Below, one piece after another: positions 53,252 to 62,250 of a stretch of DNA of 64,000 bases. The stretch comes from Desulfofundulus kuznetsovii DSM 6115. GTDB lineage: Bacteria; Bacillota; Desulfotomaculia; Desulfotomaculales; Desulfovirgulaceae. The notes under the pieces were generated by a model. The model had not been told where the DNA came from. It did not search any database and saw only the letters and a list, made by a program, of their open reading frames with translations. Positions within the stretch are counted from its first letter, which is position 1. Each line of letters starts with the position of its first letter. Made by a program: the position numbers and the translations under genes. The stretch lies in assembly GCF_000214705.1 (NCBI RefSeq), contig NC_015573.1, positions 136,501-200,500 on the forward strand, read 5' to 3'.

Positions 53252-54298
53252 ATGGCAGATAAATTTTCCGTGGAAACCTTGACTAAATTTTGCCGGGAAC
53301 TCCTGGTAGCTGCCGGCGTGCCCGAAGGGGATGCGGATGTAGTTACCGATGTATTAATCGATACCAGCCTGGAAGGCATTGATACCCACGGCATCAGCCG
53401 CCTGCCTATTTACCTTTCCCGTGTTAGAAACGGGCGGATCAATGCCCGGCCGCGGATTACCGTGGAAAGGTCGGGAGCCGTGGCCGTCGTAGACGGGGAC
53501 AACGGCCTGGGGCAGCTGGTGGCCGTACGTTCCATGGAGGTGGCCATTGGTTTGGCGGCGGAATACGGCGTAGGGTTTGTGGCCACCAAACACAGCAACC
53601 ATTTCGGTGCCGCCTCCTATTACTGTAAGATGGCCGCCCGGCGGCAAATGGTAGGCATGGCCTTTTCCAACACCCCTCCCGGAATTCCTCCCTGGGGTGG
53701 CAGGCGGCCTTATTTCGGCACCAACCCCATTGCCTTTGCCTTTCCTACGGACAAGCACCCGGTGGTGGTGGACATGTCCTCTTCCACCGTGGCCCGGGGG
53801 AACATCATCCTGGCGGCCAAGGAAGGGCGGGAGATTCCCCCCGGTTGGGCCATCGATGCCGACGGGCGGCCCACCACTGACCCCAAAAAGGCGCTGGAAG
53901 GAGCGGTCCTGCCGGTGGGTGGCGCCAAAGGGTACGCCCTGGCCCTGGCCGTGGAAGTGATGTCGGGAATCATTTCCGGCTCGGCTTACGGGCCCGAAGT
54001 GGGCTGGATTTATGACGAAAGCCTGAAGCCCGTGAACATCGGCCACAGCTTTATCGCCATCGATGTGTCCCGCCTGATGCCGGTGGAAACCTTCCATGAG
54101 CGGATGGCTGATATGATCCGCGGTATTAAGGCCGTGCCTTTGGCCGAAGGGTTTGAGCGCATTTTGATCCCTGGCGAAAGGCGGCAGATGAAAGCCGACG
54201 AGAGGTTAACAGGCGGTATCCCGGTAAGCGAGAACCTGCTCAAGGAGTTTAACGAGCTGGCAGGAGAACTGGGTGTACAGCCTCTGGAGGCATGTTAA
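53252..54298 (+). CDS. Malate/L-lactate/sulfolactate dehydrogenase family (Ldh2; ComC-like)
   Basis: The 348-residue enzyme belongs to the type 2 malate/L-lactate dehydrogenase family, unrelated to the classical LDH fold. Visible are TSLEGIDTHGISRLPIYLSRV, KHSNHFGAASYY (catalytic His) and GTNPIAFAFP with VVVDMSSSTVARG. ATG 53252 lies 13 bases after the SerA-like gene, so they form an operon. ComC makes or oxidises (R)-sulfolactate; the pair SlcC + ComC converts one enantiomer to the other through sulfopyruvate. Malate, ureidoglycolate or lactate are alternative substrates. Confidence 0.87.
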   Translation: MADKFSVETLTKFCRELLVAAGVPEGDADVVTDVLIDTSLEGIDTHGISRLPIYLSRVRNGRINARPRITVERSGAVAVVDGDNGLGQLVAVRSMEVAIGLAAEYGVGFVATKHSNHFGAASYYCKMAARRQMVGMAFSNTPPGIPPWGGRRPYFGTNPIAFAFPTDKHPVVVDMSSSTVARGNIILAAKEGREIPPGWAIDADGRPTTDPKKALEGAVLPVGGAKGYALALAVEVMSGIISGSAYGPEVGWIYDESLKPVNIGHSFIAIDVSRLMPVETFHERMADMIRGIKAVPLAEGFERILIPGERRQMKADERLTGGIPVSENLLKEFNELAGELGVQPLEAC

Positions 54299-54300
54299 AT

Positions 54301-54349
54301 ATTCAGTAAAACCGTTATGAGGAGGATGCGGCGCTGTCCGGAGTAAACG
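54301..54349. mobile_element. Solo left end of family B element
   Basis: Bases 54302-54349 (TTCAGTAAAACCG ... GATGCGGCGCTGTCCGGAG) match the left end of the 57131-57425 element. No right end is present. Confidence 0.7.
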
Positions 54350-54379
54350 ACAGGGCCTGCTCTTTTAAATATTTGTACG

Positions 54380-54406
54380 AACCCCTTTCACAAGGAAGGG
54401 GTTTTT
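54380..54406 (+). terminator. Terminator after the ComC-like gene
   Basis: AACCCCTT (54380-54387) pairs with AAGGGGTT (54396-54403), followed by TTTT. Confidence 0.8.
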
Positions 54407-54593
54407 ATTTTTAGCTCTCAGATTTTGAAAGTAGGTTCGTTTATACTTTTTCGTGCCATGCCTGTACTCGGGCTAAGAAATGGGATTTTAATTCCTGTAG
54501 CCGCCTTTAAAGGTTTGATTTTTGAAATATGTACGTTACTGGTGCGGTTCAAAATGCCTAAAAAATTAAAAAAGTATGAAGTTTAGGTTCCAA

Positions 54594-54791
54594 TTTCGCT
54601 AGCTTAGTGAAAAAACGCAAAAATAGTGTGAACAGATAATATTATAATCAAAAAAATATTGCAAAACACCGGTTCCTTTGTTATAATGGCAGTGCCCTGT
54701 AAATTATAGCGAAAATATGTACAATAATTATTGAAACATGAGAAAATAATAGAATCATTAGATTGTGCTAAATTTAACAAATTCGCTATAA
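54594..54791 (+). promoter_or_regulatory. Promoter and leader of the cytochrome b / HdrD operon
   Basis: TTGCAA (54659-54664), a 17-base spacer and TATAAT (54682-54687) form a near-consensus sigma-A promoter. GCGAAAATAT follows at 54709. The TTATAGCGAA at 54704-54713 is exactly inverted at 54782-54791, and another TTTCGCTA lies upstream at 54594. The AT-rich leader is over 150 bases long. The same promoter and motif occur before the HdrA fusion gene. Confidence 0.75.
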
Positions 54792-54889
54792 GGCAGGTGA
54801 CGTATAAGATTAAGGTTATATGATTGAGGGTTAACAGGAGCAGGAAAAATTATACGGTTAATCCTGACTTTTTTAAAGGAGGGTCACTT

Positions 54890-55552
54890 GTGGATTTCGG
54901 GCATTATTTAATTGCCGGGGTTATGCCCTATGTCGCTGTTGCTTTTTTTGCTTTCGGTTTAGGGTATAGGATCGTCTACTGGTCTAAAGCCCCCATACAC
55001 CTGCACTGGGAACTGTTTCCTTACCCTCATACCGTGCCAGATCAGTTGAAAGAAATGTTAACCGAAGTTTTTACCCTGCGCAGCCTGTATCTTTTTAACC
55101 GTAAGTTCTGGCTTCCTTCGCTGATGATGCACTGGGGTTTCTATTTTGTCGTTAGTTGGCTGGTTGTTTTACTTTTGGGCTTTTCGTTTGCCCCTTACGT
55201 GGGTACGACCGGGGGGGTTTTGGCCCTTGTCGGTTCATTCTCACTGTTTTCACTACGCCTTTTGGCTGGCGAGGTGCGGAAAATATCGGTTCCGGTTGAA
55301 TATTTCAACCTTATTTTCATATTTCTGCTTGCTTTAAGCAGTTTGCTTACCGGCTTTTTGGCTGACTTCCAGGTCAGGTACTATCTTCTGAGCTTGCTAA
55401 CCCTTAAACCCGCGCTATCTATTGCAGCTGGTTACCTGATACCGTTATTGTTGTTTGAGTTGTTCCTGATCTATATTCCCTTTACGCGTATGGCCCACTT
55501 TGCGGTCAAGTTCTTTACCTATCACAAGATTAAATGGGGTGAGCTTCACTGA
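54890..55552 (+). CDS. NarI-like (respiratory nitrate reductase gamma type) cytochrome b membrane subunit
   Basis: The 220-residue membrane protein has five or so hydrophobic segments and His residues in FGHYL, HLHWELF and MMHWGFYF that could bind heme b. This is the fold of NarI, DsrM, HdrE and TmcC, which exchange electrons with menaquinone or methanophenazine. GTG 54890 follows AAAGGAGGG at 6 bases and gives the family's normal start. Its stop overlaps the HdrD-like start (TGATG). With that partner it should form a quinone-linked membrane complex. Confidence 0.85.
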   Translation: MDFGHYLIAGVMPYVAVAFFAFGLGYRIVYWSKAPIHLHWELFPYPHTVPDQLKEMLTEVFTLRSLYLFNRKFWLPSLMMHWGFYFVVSWLVVLLLGFSFAPYVGTTGGVLALVGSFSLFSLRLLAGEVRKISVPVEYFNLIFIFLLALSSLLTGFLADFQVRYYLLSLLTLKPALSIAAGYLIPLLLFELFLIYIPFTRMAHFAVKFFTYHKIKWGELH

Positions 55553-56943
55553 TGTGTGCCGTAGCAGCGCAAAAAGTATTTGATGACTATCGTGTCCTTC
55601 CGGATGAAGCGTTAAAGCCGGGTGAACCCCGGGTGGAAAAATTCCTGCAGGCCATGCGAAAGTCACTCCAGCAAAAGGAAAACTGGACCTTCTGGTTGCC
55701 CTATATCCTTTCCCTGGATACCTGCATGAAATGCGGCACCTGTGCCGAGGTCTGCCCGGTTTACCAGGCCACAGGGCGCAAGGAGATCTACCACCCGGTT
55801 TACCGTACCGACATGCTGCGGAAGATCTATAAGCGGTACTTTACCCTGCCGGGGAAACTCTTTCCCTGGCTGGTGGGGGCGGAAGACCTTACGGAAGAAA
55901 AACTCAACGCCCTGGCGGAAAACGTTTACCGGTGCACCATCTGCCGCCGCTGTTCTTACGTCTGCCCGGTGGCCATTGACAACGGGGTGATTGTGCGGGA
56001 GGCCAGGAAGATCCTTGACGCCATCGACATTGCACCGGACGAGCTGAAGCAGAAAGGCACCCGGCTCCAGTTGCAGGCCGGCAACGCCACCGGAATGCCT
56101 ACGGCGGCCTTCCTGGACATGGTGGAGTTCCTCGAGGATGAAATCGAAGAGACCAGAGGGTATCGAATTAAGATACCGGTGGATAAAGAGGGCGCCGAGT
56201 ACTTGCTCATGCACAATGCCGGTGATTACCTGGCCTTTGCCGAGACGGTAATGGGCGCCGCTGAAGTCATGCATGCGGCCGGTGTGGACTGGACCCTGAA
56301 CTCGCCGAATACAGGGGTTAACGACGCCGTCAACTACGGCGTGTTCTACAGCGACGTGGAATTTTCGGCCGTTATCAAGGCCCATGTAGAAACCGCCCGG
56401 AAATTGGGGATTAAAAAGCTGGTTGTCGGGGAGTGCGGGCATGCCTTCGAGGCGCTGAAGTACCTGATCCTGAGGCTGATCCCGCCCGAGGAGAGGCCCT
56501 TTGAAGTAATGAGCATCCTGGAGCTGGAGGACCAGTGGATCCGGGAAGGGCGCATTAAAGTTGACCCGCAGAAAAACCCGGAGCCGGTTACCTTCCATGA
56601 TTCGTGCAAGCTGGGCCGCCTGGGCGGAATGTTTGAAGAGCCCCGCCGGATCTTGAAGGCCTGCTGCCCCGATTTCCGCGAAATGACGCCCAACCGGGAA
56701 ATGAGCCTGTGCTGCGGCGGCGGCAGCGGCTTTGCCATCATGGAAAAGGGTGGTTTCCTGAAGTTCCGCATGGAAACCTACGGCAGGCTCAAGGCAGAGC
56801 AGCTTAAGGCCACGGGGGCCAAAGTCGTTGCCTGCGCCTGTTCCAACTGCAAGGCGCAGTTCCGGGAGATCATCAATTACCACAAGCTGCCCATGCGTTA
56901 TGCCGGCGTCAGCGAATTGCTGGCCAACGCCCTGGTACGCTAA
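55552..56943 (+). CDS. HdrD/TmcB-like (Fe-S) protein with two ferredoxin motifs and CCG domains
   Basis: The 463-residue protein has two 4Fe-4S motifs (CMKCGTCAEVCP near residue 58; CTICRRCSYVCP near 129) and two Cys-rich CCG-type regions (HDSCKLGRLGG near 352, CCGGGSG near 387, CACSNC near 428). The CCG domain binds the special 4Fe-4S cluster that cleaves disulfides in HdrB/HdrD. The first CCG region lacks a full double-Cys motif (VVGECGHAFE), so a non-canonical site is possible. ATG 55552 overlaps the cytochrome b stop. It would link menaquinone to a disulfide or to the HdrA proteins downstream. Confidence 0.88.
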   Translation: MCAVAAQKVFDDYRVLPDEALKPGEPRVEKFLQAMRKSLQQKENWTFWLPYILSLDTCMKCGTCAEVCPVYQATGRKEIYHPVYRTDMLRKIYKRYFTLPGKLFPWLVGAEDLTEEKLNALAENVYRCTICRRCSYVCPVAIDNGVIVREARKILDAIDIAPDELKQKGTRLQLQAGNATGMPTAAFLDMVEFLEDEIEETRGYRIKIPVDKEGAEYLLMHNAGDYLAFAETVMGAAEVMHAAGVDWTLNSPNTGVNDAVNYGVFYSDVEFSAVIKAHVETARKLGIKKLVVGECGHAFEALKYLILRLIPPEERPFEVMSILELEDQWIREGRIKVDPQKNPEPVTFHDSCKLGRLGGMFEEPRRILKACCPDFREMTPNREMSLCCGGGSGFAIMEKGGFLKFRMETYGRLKAEQLKATGAKVVACACSNCKAQFREIINYHKLPMRYAGVSELLANALVR

Positions 56944-56988
56944 AGGCAGGAGCGGTAAAGTAGACATCTATGACGCTTTCAGCGTCAC

Positions 56989-57036
56989 TGCCGTTTTGCA
57001 TACGGAAGCGAACGGAGCGAGTGCGTGCAAACGGCA
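56989..57036. repeat. Short inverted repeat after the HdrD-like gene
   Basis: TGCCGTTTTGCA (56989-57000) faces TGCAAACGGCA (57026-57036) around a GGAAGCGAACGGAGCGAG core. The right arm also occurs near 50610 (GCGTGCAAACGGCAGG). Confidence 0.6.
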
Positions 57037-57087
57037 GGCAATAGACGGATTAAGGCCGGCTGGTGCGTCGGCCTTTGCTAATTATGA

Positions 57088-57121
57088 ACCGGTGTGCGGT
57101 TGCAGCACGCCGGTTTTTTTG
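57088..57121 (+). terminator. Terminator of the cytochrome b / HdrD operon
   Basis: ACCGGTGTGC (57088-57097) pairs with GCACGCCGGT (57105-57114) with one G-T pair, followed by seven T. Confidence 0.8.
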
Positions 57122-57130
57122 GTGTAAGTA

Positions 57131-57425
57131 TTCAGTAAAGCCGCTAGGGGGGTGCGGCGCTGTCCGGAGCGAACGACTTGCGAAGCGCCGGTAACAGCAC
57201 CCGGTGAAGCGAGGCTGCTGGCTCGGCTCTCGAGGACGCCAAACGAAAGCAAATGGAAGAACACCTGCTGGTGACACATCGGGCAGTTTAATATGGTCGG
57301 GAGGTAATAGTTTCGATGGTAATCCGCAGAGAGCCAGAGCCGGCCCGAAGCGAACCGTGGTGCGCATCTTACGCGGAGCACTGGAGTGAGCGGGGACAGC
57401 GCCGCACCCAACCGGGTTCACTGAA
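57131..57425. mobile_element. MITE-like inverted-repeat element, family B (295 bp)
   Basis: The left end (57131 on, TTCAGTAAAGCCGC then GGGTGCGGCGCTGTCC) is repeated inverted at the right end (57394-57425), giving imperfect terminal inverted repeats of about 33 bp. No gene is encoded. Short or partial relatives lie at 42896, 47010 and 54301. Confidence 0.8.
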
Positions 57426-57537
57426 TGTTTACTTTTTGGTGATATTTGAGCGCCGTGATGAGAAGGGAATTGCGGGACGCGCCGCCTGACCCTGGAGGCT
57501 TCCAGTTTCTAAAATGTACATATGATAATTAATATCA

Positions 57538-57618
57538 GCGAAAATTTAACGGAATATAGTTGAAAACCTCTCCTCCCTCTGTTATAATGGGATTACCAAT
57601 TAGTCCTGGCGAAAACAT
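57538..57618 (+). promoter_or_regulatory. Promoter and leader of the HdrA fusion gene
   Basis: TTGAAA (57560-57565), a 17-base spacer and TATAAT (57583-57588) form a near-consensus promoter. GCGAAAATTT (57538) lies upstream and GCGAAAACAT (57609-57618) 20 bases after the -10 box, at the same distance as in the 54.7 kb promoter. Confidence 0.75.
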
Positions 57619-57711
57619 CACTAAAAATTCTTGAAGGCATAAGTAAATCTTATCATTAGTTTTTCACTTCCACTTAAAAGAGCTAATCCAGGTCAAGGCG
57701 GGTGTGGTCCG

Positions 57712-60700
57712 GTGAAGCAAAATAACGGAGTTTCCGGTTCGGTACTGGTGGTTGGCGCCGGGATCAGCGGCATGCAATCGGCCCTGGACCTGGCCGAAAG
57801 CGGCTTTCGGGTTTATCTGGCCGATGAGAAACCGGCCATCGGCGGCACCATGGTCAGGCTGGATAAAACCTTTCCCACCAACGATTGCGCCATGTGTATC
57901 GTTTCCCCCAAGCTGGTGGATACGGGAAGGCACCTGAACATTGAAATCCTTACCAATACCAGCTTGACGGCCCTTCACGGAGAGGCAGGCAATTTTCGTG
58001 CCATATTAAAACAAAAGGCCCGCTACGTGGACCTTTCGAAATGCACCGGCTGCGGTGAATGTGCCCGGGTGTGCCCGGTGGAGGTGGACAATGAATTTGA
58101 CGCCGGCCTGGGCAACCGCAAGGCCATTTATAAACTTTTTCCCCAGGCTACGCCCAGCGCTTACGCCATCGACAAACGGGGTATTTCTCCCTGCCGCGCG
58201 GCCTGCCCCGCCGGGGTTAACGTGCAGGGGTACGTGCAGTTGATTAAAGCCGGGAAGTATACCGAGGCATGGCAGACCATTTACCGCGACAATCCCTTCC
58301 CGGCCATTTGCGGTCGGGTTTGCACCCATCCCTGCCAGTCCGCCTGCCACCGGGCAGGCGTGGACGGGGCGGTAAATATCAGGGCCTTGAAGCGCTTTGC
58401 CGCCGACCAGGCCTATCAGGACCTTGATGCCCTCCCCCTGCCCGGGGTGGAAGAGCCCCGGGGCAAAAAGGTGGCCGTGGTGGGCGCCGGTCCGGCCGGT
58501 CTTTCGGCCGCCTATCAACTGGTCAAGAAAGGTTACGGCGTGACTGTTTTTGAGGCGCTGCCCGTGGCCGGGGGTATGATGCGGGTGGGCATCCCCGAGT
58601 ACCGCCTGCCGAAGAAGTGGGTCGACCTGGAGGTGGATCTGCTTTCCCGGCTGGGGGTGGAATTTAAATTCAATACCCGGTTGGGGAGGGACATCACCCT
58701 GGAAAGCCTGCGGCAGGGTTACGAAGCCGTTTTTCTCGCCGTGGGAGCCCACAGGAGCAGTACACCGGGGGTGCCCGGGGAGGACCTGCCGGGGGTGGAG
58801 CAGGGGATATCTTTCCTGCGCCGGGTGGCCCTGGGCGAGCCGGTGACCGTCGGGCGGCGGGTGGCCGTAATCGGCGGGGGCAACACGGCCATGGACTGTG
58901 CCCGTACAGCCGTGCGGCTTGGTGCGGGGGAGGTCTATATAGTTTACCGCCGTTCCGAGGCGGAAATTACCGCCCTCCCCGAGGAAATAGCCGCGGCTAA
59001 GGAAGAAGGCATCCAGTTTATCATGTTGACCAGCCCCGTGCGTTTCATCGGCGAAGAGGGCAGGCTGGTCAGGATAGAATGCGTGAAAAACCGGCTGGAA
59101 CATGCCCGGGACGGTGGTCGTCCCCGCCCGGTGCCCGTGGAGGGCAGCGAGTTTACCCTGGACGTGGATATGGTCATCCTGGCCACAGGGCAACAGCCGG
59201 ATCTCTCCTGCTTAAATGGCAGCATCCCGGCAGGCAACACCATTCCTGCCGATCCCGATACCCTGGCCACCGGCATCCCCGGAGTGTTTGCCGGGGGAGA
59301 TTGTGTCACCGGGCCGAAAACAGTGATCGATGCCATTGCCGCCGGCAAGGTAGCCGCTGAATCCATCCACCGCTATCTTTCCGGGCAGGATTTGAAAGAG
59401 GGGCGCCAGTTCCGGGTGCCGGAAGAAAAAATTGCCCCTTTGCGCCAGGCACCCCATGAAATACCCCGCTGTGAGCCCCGCCCCGTGATTCACCTGGACC
59501 CGCGGGAGCGAGTTAAGGGATTTGTGGAGGAAGCAGAGACCTATACCGCCGAAGAAGCGAAAAAAGAGGCAGAGCGCTGCCTGAACTGCGCCGTCTGTTC
59601 CGAGTGCCAGGAGTGTGTGCGGGTTTGCCTGGCCAAAGCCATCGATCACGAAATGCAGGATGAGGAACTGGAAGTAAATGTAGGGGCGGTGATCTTGAGC
59701 CCCGGCGGGGAGGTTTTTGACCCGGCAGGGCTGGCCTACTACGGCTATGGACGCTACCCCAACGTGGTCACCAGCATCCAGTTCGAGCGCATTTTAAGCG
59801 CTTCCGGACCCGACCAGGGCCATCTAGTGCGCCCCTCCGACGGAAAAGAGCCCCGGCGTATTGCCTGGATCCAGTGCGTGGGGTCCCGGAACCTGCGCCT
59901 GGGGCACGACTACTGTTCCTCGGTCTGCTGCATGTACGCCATCAAGGAGGCGGTAATTGCCAAGGAGCACAGCCACGGGCCCCTGGAGACCACCATCTTC
60001 TTCATGGATATGCGTACCTACGGCAAGGACTTTGAACGCTACTACCGCCGGGCGGAAGAAGAACACGGCGTGCGTTTTGTGCGCAGCCGCATCTATAACG
60101 TGGAAGAGGCGGACAATGGAAATCTGCGCATCCGCTACGTTTTGCCCGGCGGCCAGGTGCAGGAGGAAGAATTCGACCTGGTGGTCCTTTCCGTGGGCTT
60201 TACGGCCGGGGAAAAGGCCAGGGAGCTGGCCTCCCGGCTGGGAGTAGAAACTGATCCAGCGGGATTCTGCCGCTTTAATGAATTCAGCCCGGGGGTAACA
60301 TCGGTGCCGGGGATCTTTGCCGGCGGCGTTTTTGCCGGCCCCAAGGACATTCCGGAAACGGTGACCGAGGCCAGCGCCGCGGCGGGCTACGTTTCCCGGT
60401 TGTTGAGCGCCGCCCGGGGCAGCGAAACCCGGGTCAAGGAGTACCCCCCGGAAAGGCCGGTGCATAAACAGCCGCCCCGGGTGGGAGTGTTTGTCTGCCA
60501 CTGCGGCATCAACATCGGCAGCGTGGTACGGGTGCCCGAGGTGGTGGAGTACGCCAAACACCTGCCCGGTGTAGTCTACGCGAGGGAATTCCTCTTCACC
60601 TGCTCCCAGGATAGCGTAGAGGAAATTAAAAAGTGCATTCATGAGCACCGTTTGAACCGGGTGGTGGTGGCGTCGTGCACGCCGCGGACCCACGCGCCGC

Positions 60701-62139
60701 TGTTCCAGAACGTTTTGAGGGAAGCGGGGCTGAACCCCTACCTGTATGAACACGTGAACATCCGGGAGCACTCCTCCTGGGTGCACCGGGACCGGCCGAA
60801 AGAAGCCACGGAAAAGGCCAAGGACCTGGTGCGCATGGCTGTAGCAAAGGTGCGCCTGCTCACCCCCATCACCCAGACCTACACCGAGATCAACAAGGGT
60901 GCCCTGGTGGTGGGCGGGGGAGTGGCGGGCATGACGGCGGCCCTCTCCCTGGCGGAACAGGGCTTTCAAGTGAGCCTGGTGGAAAAGGAACGTGAGCTGG
61001 GCGGGAACGCCAGGTACCTCTACTACACCCTGCAGGGTTCGGACCCCCGGCAGTACTTGAACGAACTCATTGATAAAGTGCTCAACCACCCGTTGATCCA
61101 GGTGTTTACCGGGAGCCAGGTGGTGGAAGCCGGGGGTTACCCGGGGAACTACCACAGCCGCATCAAAACACCGGAAAAGGAACTGGAAATAAGCCACGGG
61201 GCGGTGGTTCTGGCCACGGGGGCCAGGGAAGCCCGGCCGCAGGAATACCTTTTAGGGCAGCATCCCCGGGTGATGACCCAGCGGGACCTGGAGGAACGCA
61301 TCCACCGGGGGGGAGTGCAGGGCCTCAACACGGTGGTCATGATCCAGTGCGTGGGATCGCGGGACGAGGAGCGGCCCTACTGCAGCCGGATCTGCTGCAG
61401 CCATGCCATTAAGAACGCCCTGAAGCTAAAGGAGCTGAACCCGCAGGCGAACATCTACATTCTCTACCGGGACATCCGGGTGTACGGGTTAAACGAGCAA
61501 TATTACACGCAGGCGCGGCAGAAGGGGATTATCTTCATCCGTTACGACCTGGGGAAAAAGCCGGAAGTGGAAGCGGCGGGCGAGGGCCTGGTGGTGAGGG
61601 CAGTGGACCACATTCTGGGGGTGGAACTGGCCATCGAGCCGGACGTGCTGGCCTTGAGTACGGGCGTGGTGCCCGGGGAGGACAACGGCAGGCTGAGCCA
61701 GCTGTTCAAGGTGCCTTTGAACAGCGACGGGTTCTTTTTGGAAGCGCACATGAAGCTGCGGCCGGTGGACTTTGCGGCGGAAGGGTTATACCTGTGCGGC
61801 CTGGCCCACTCGCCCAAGCTGGTGGGGGAAAGCATCACCCAGGCCAATGCGGCGGCCATGCGGGCGGTGACGCTGCTGGCCAGGGACAGGTTGGCCTACG
61901 TGGCCATCACCGCCACCGTCAACCCGCGGCGCTGCGTAGCCTGCGGGGTTTGCGTACAGGTATGCGACTACCAGGCCCGGAGCATAGACCCCTTGCGGCG
62001 GGTGGCCGATGTAAACGAGGCTCTGTGCCAGGGGTGCGGGGCCTGCGTGGCCGCCTGTCCCAACGGTGCTTCCCAGCAGAAGGGGTTTGAAAAGGCCCAG
62101 CTCCTGGCCATGCTGGAGGCGGCCCTGGAAGCGGTGTAG
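57712..62139 (+). CDS. HdrA-GltD-HdrA fusion flavoprotein
   Basis: The 1475-residue protein begins as an HdrA (VVGAGISGMQSALDL; FPTNDCAMCIVSPK; CTGCGECARVCP near residue 110). Where the second ferredoxin cluster should follow, a GltD/NfnB-like module is inserted (about 159-620: CRAACPAGVNVQGY, VAVVGAGPAGLSAAY, VAVIGGGNTAMDCA, GVFAGGDCVTGP). HdrA then resumes with CLNCAVCSECQECVRVC and RIAWIQCVGSRN. A second HdrA part starts near 924 (VFVCHCGINIG; VVGGGVAGMTAAL near 1064) and ends with two ferredoxin motifs near 1408 and 1440. It could bind three FAD and NAD(P)H and perform electron bifurcation. GTG 57712 has GGGTG upstream. Confidence 0.9.
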   Translation: MKQNNGVSGSVLVVGAGISGMQSALDLAESGFRVYLADEKPAIGGTMVRLDKTFPTNDCAMCIVSPKLVDTGRHLNIEILTNTSLTALHGEAGNFRAILKQKARYVDLSKCTGCGECARVCPVEVDNEFDAGLGNRKAIYKLFPQATPSAYAIDKRGISPCRAACPAGVNVQGYVQLIKAGKYTEAWQTIYRDNPFPAICGRVCTHPCQSACHRAGVDGAVNIRALKRFAADQAYQDLDALPLPGVEEPRGKKVAVVGAGPAGLSAAYQLVKKGYGVTVFEALPVAGGMMRVGIPEYRLPKKWVDLEVDLLSRLGVEFKFNTRLGRDITLESLRQGYEAVFLAVGAHRSSTPGVPGEDLPGVEQGISFLRRVALGEPVTVGRRVAVIGGGNTAMDCARTAVRLGAGEVYIVYRRSEAEITALPEEIAAAKEEGIQFIMLTSPVRFIGEEGRLVRIECVKNRLEHARDGGRPRPVPVEGSEFTLDVDMVILATGQQPDLSCLNGSIPAGNTIPADPDTLATGIPGVFAGGDCVTGPKTVIDAIAAGKVAAESIHRYLSGQDLKEGRQFRVPEEKIAPLRQAPHEIPRCEPRPVIHLDPRERVKGFVEEAETYTAEEAKKEAERCLNCAVCSECQECVRVCLAKAIDHEMQDEELEVNVGAVILSPGGEVFDPAGLAYYGYGRYPNVVTSIQFERILSASGPDQGHLVRPSDGKEPRRIAWIQCVGSRNLRLGHDYCSSVCCMYAIKEAVIAKEHSHGPLETTIFFMDMRTYGKDFERYYRRAEEEHGVRFVRSRIYNVEEADNGNLRIRYVLPGGQVQEEEFDLVVLSVGFTAGEKARELASRLGVETDPAGFCRFNEFSPGVTSVPGIFAGGVFAGPKDIPETVTEASAAAGYVSRLLSAARGSETRVKEYPPERPVHKQPPRVGVFVCHCGINIGSVVRVPEVVEYAKHLPGVVYAREFLFTCSQDSVEEIKKCIHEHRLNRVVVASCTPRTHAPLFQNVLREAGLNPYLYEHVNIREHSSWVHRDRPKEATEKAKDLVRMAVAKVRLLTPITQTYTEINKGALVVGGGVAGMTAALSLAEQGFQVSLVEKERELGGNARYLYYTLQGSDPRQYLNELIDKVLNHPLIQVFTGSQVVEAGGYPGNYHSRIKTPEKELEISHGAVVLATGAREARPQEYLLGQHPRVMTQRDLEERIHRGGVQGLNTVVMIQCVGSRDEERPYCSRICCSHAIKNALKLKELNPQANIYILYRDIRVYGLNEQYYTQARQKGIIFIRYDLGKKPEVEAAGEGLVVRAVDHILGVELAIEPDVLALSTGVVPGEDNGRLSQLFKVPLNSDGFFLEAHMKLRPVDFAAEGLYLCGLAHSPKLVGESITQANAAAMRAVTLLARDRLAYVAITATVNPRRCVACGVCVQVCDYQARSIDPLRRVADVNEALCQGCGACVAACPNGASQQKGFEKAQLLAMLEAALEAV

Positions 62140-62250
62140 GTTTGTTAGGCGCGGAGCACTAAGTGAGGGGAATAATGACGTGTCTGTCTAAAGTACCCCT
62201 GAAGCGGGTTGACTAACAACTTACGTTTAAGGTCTGAACTATCGTTTTTT

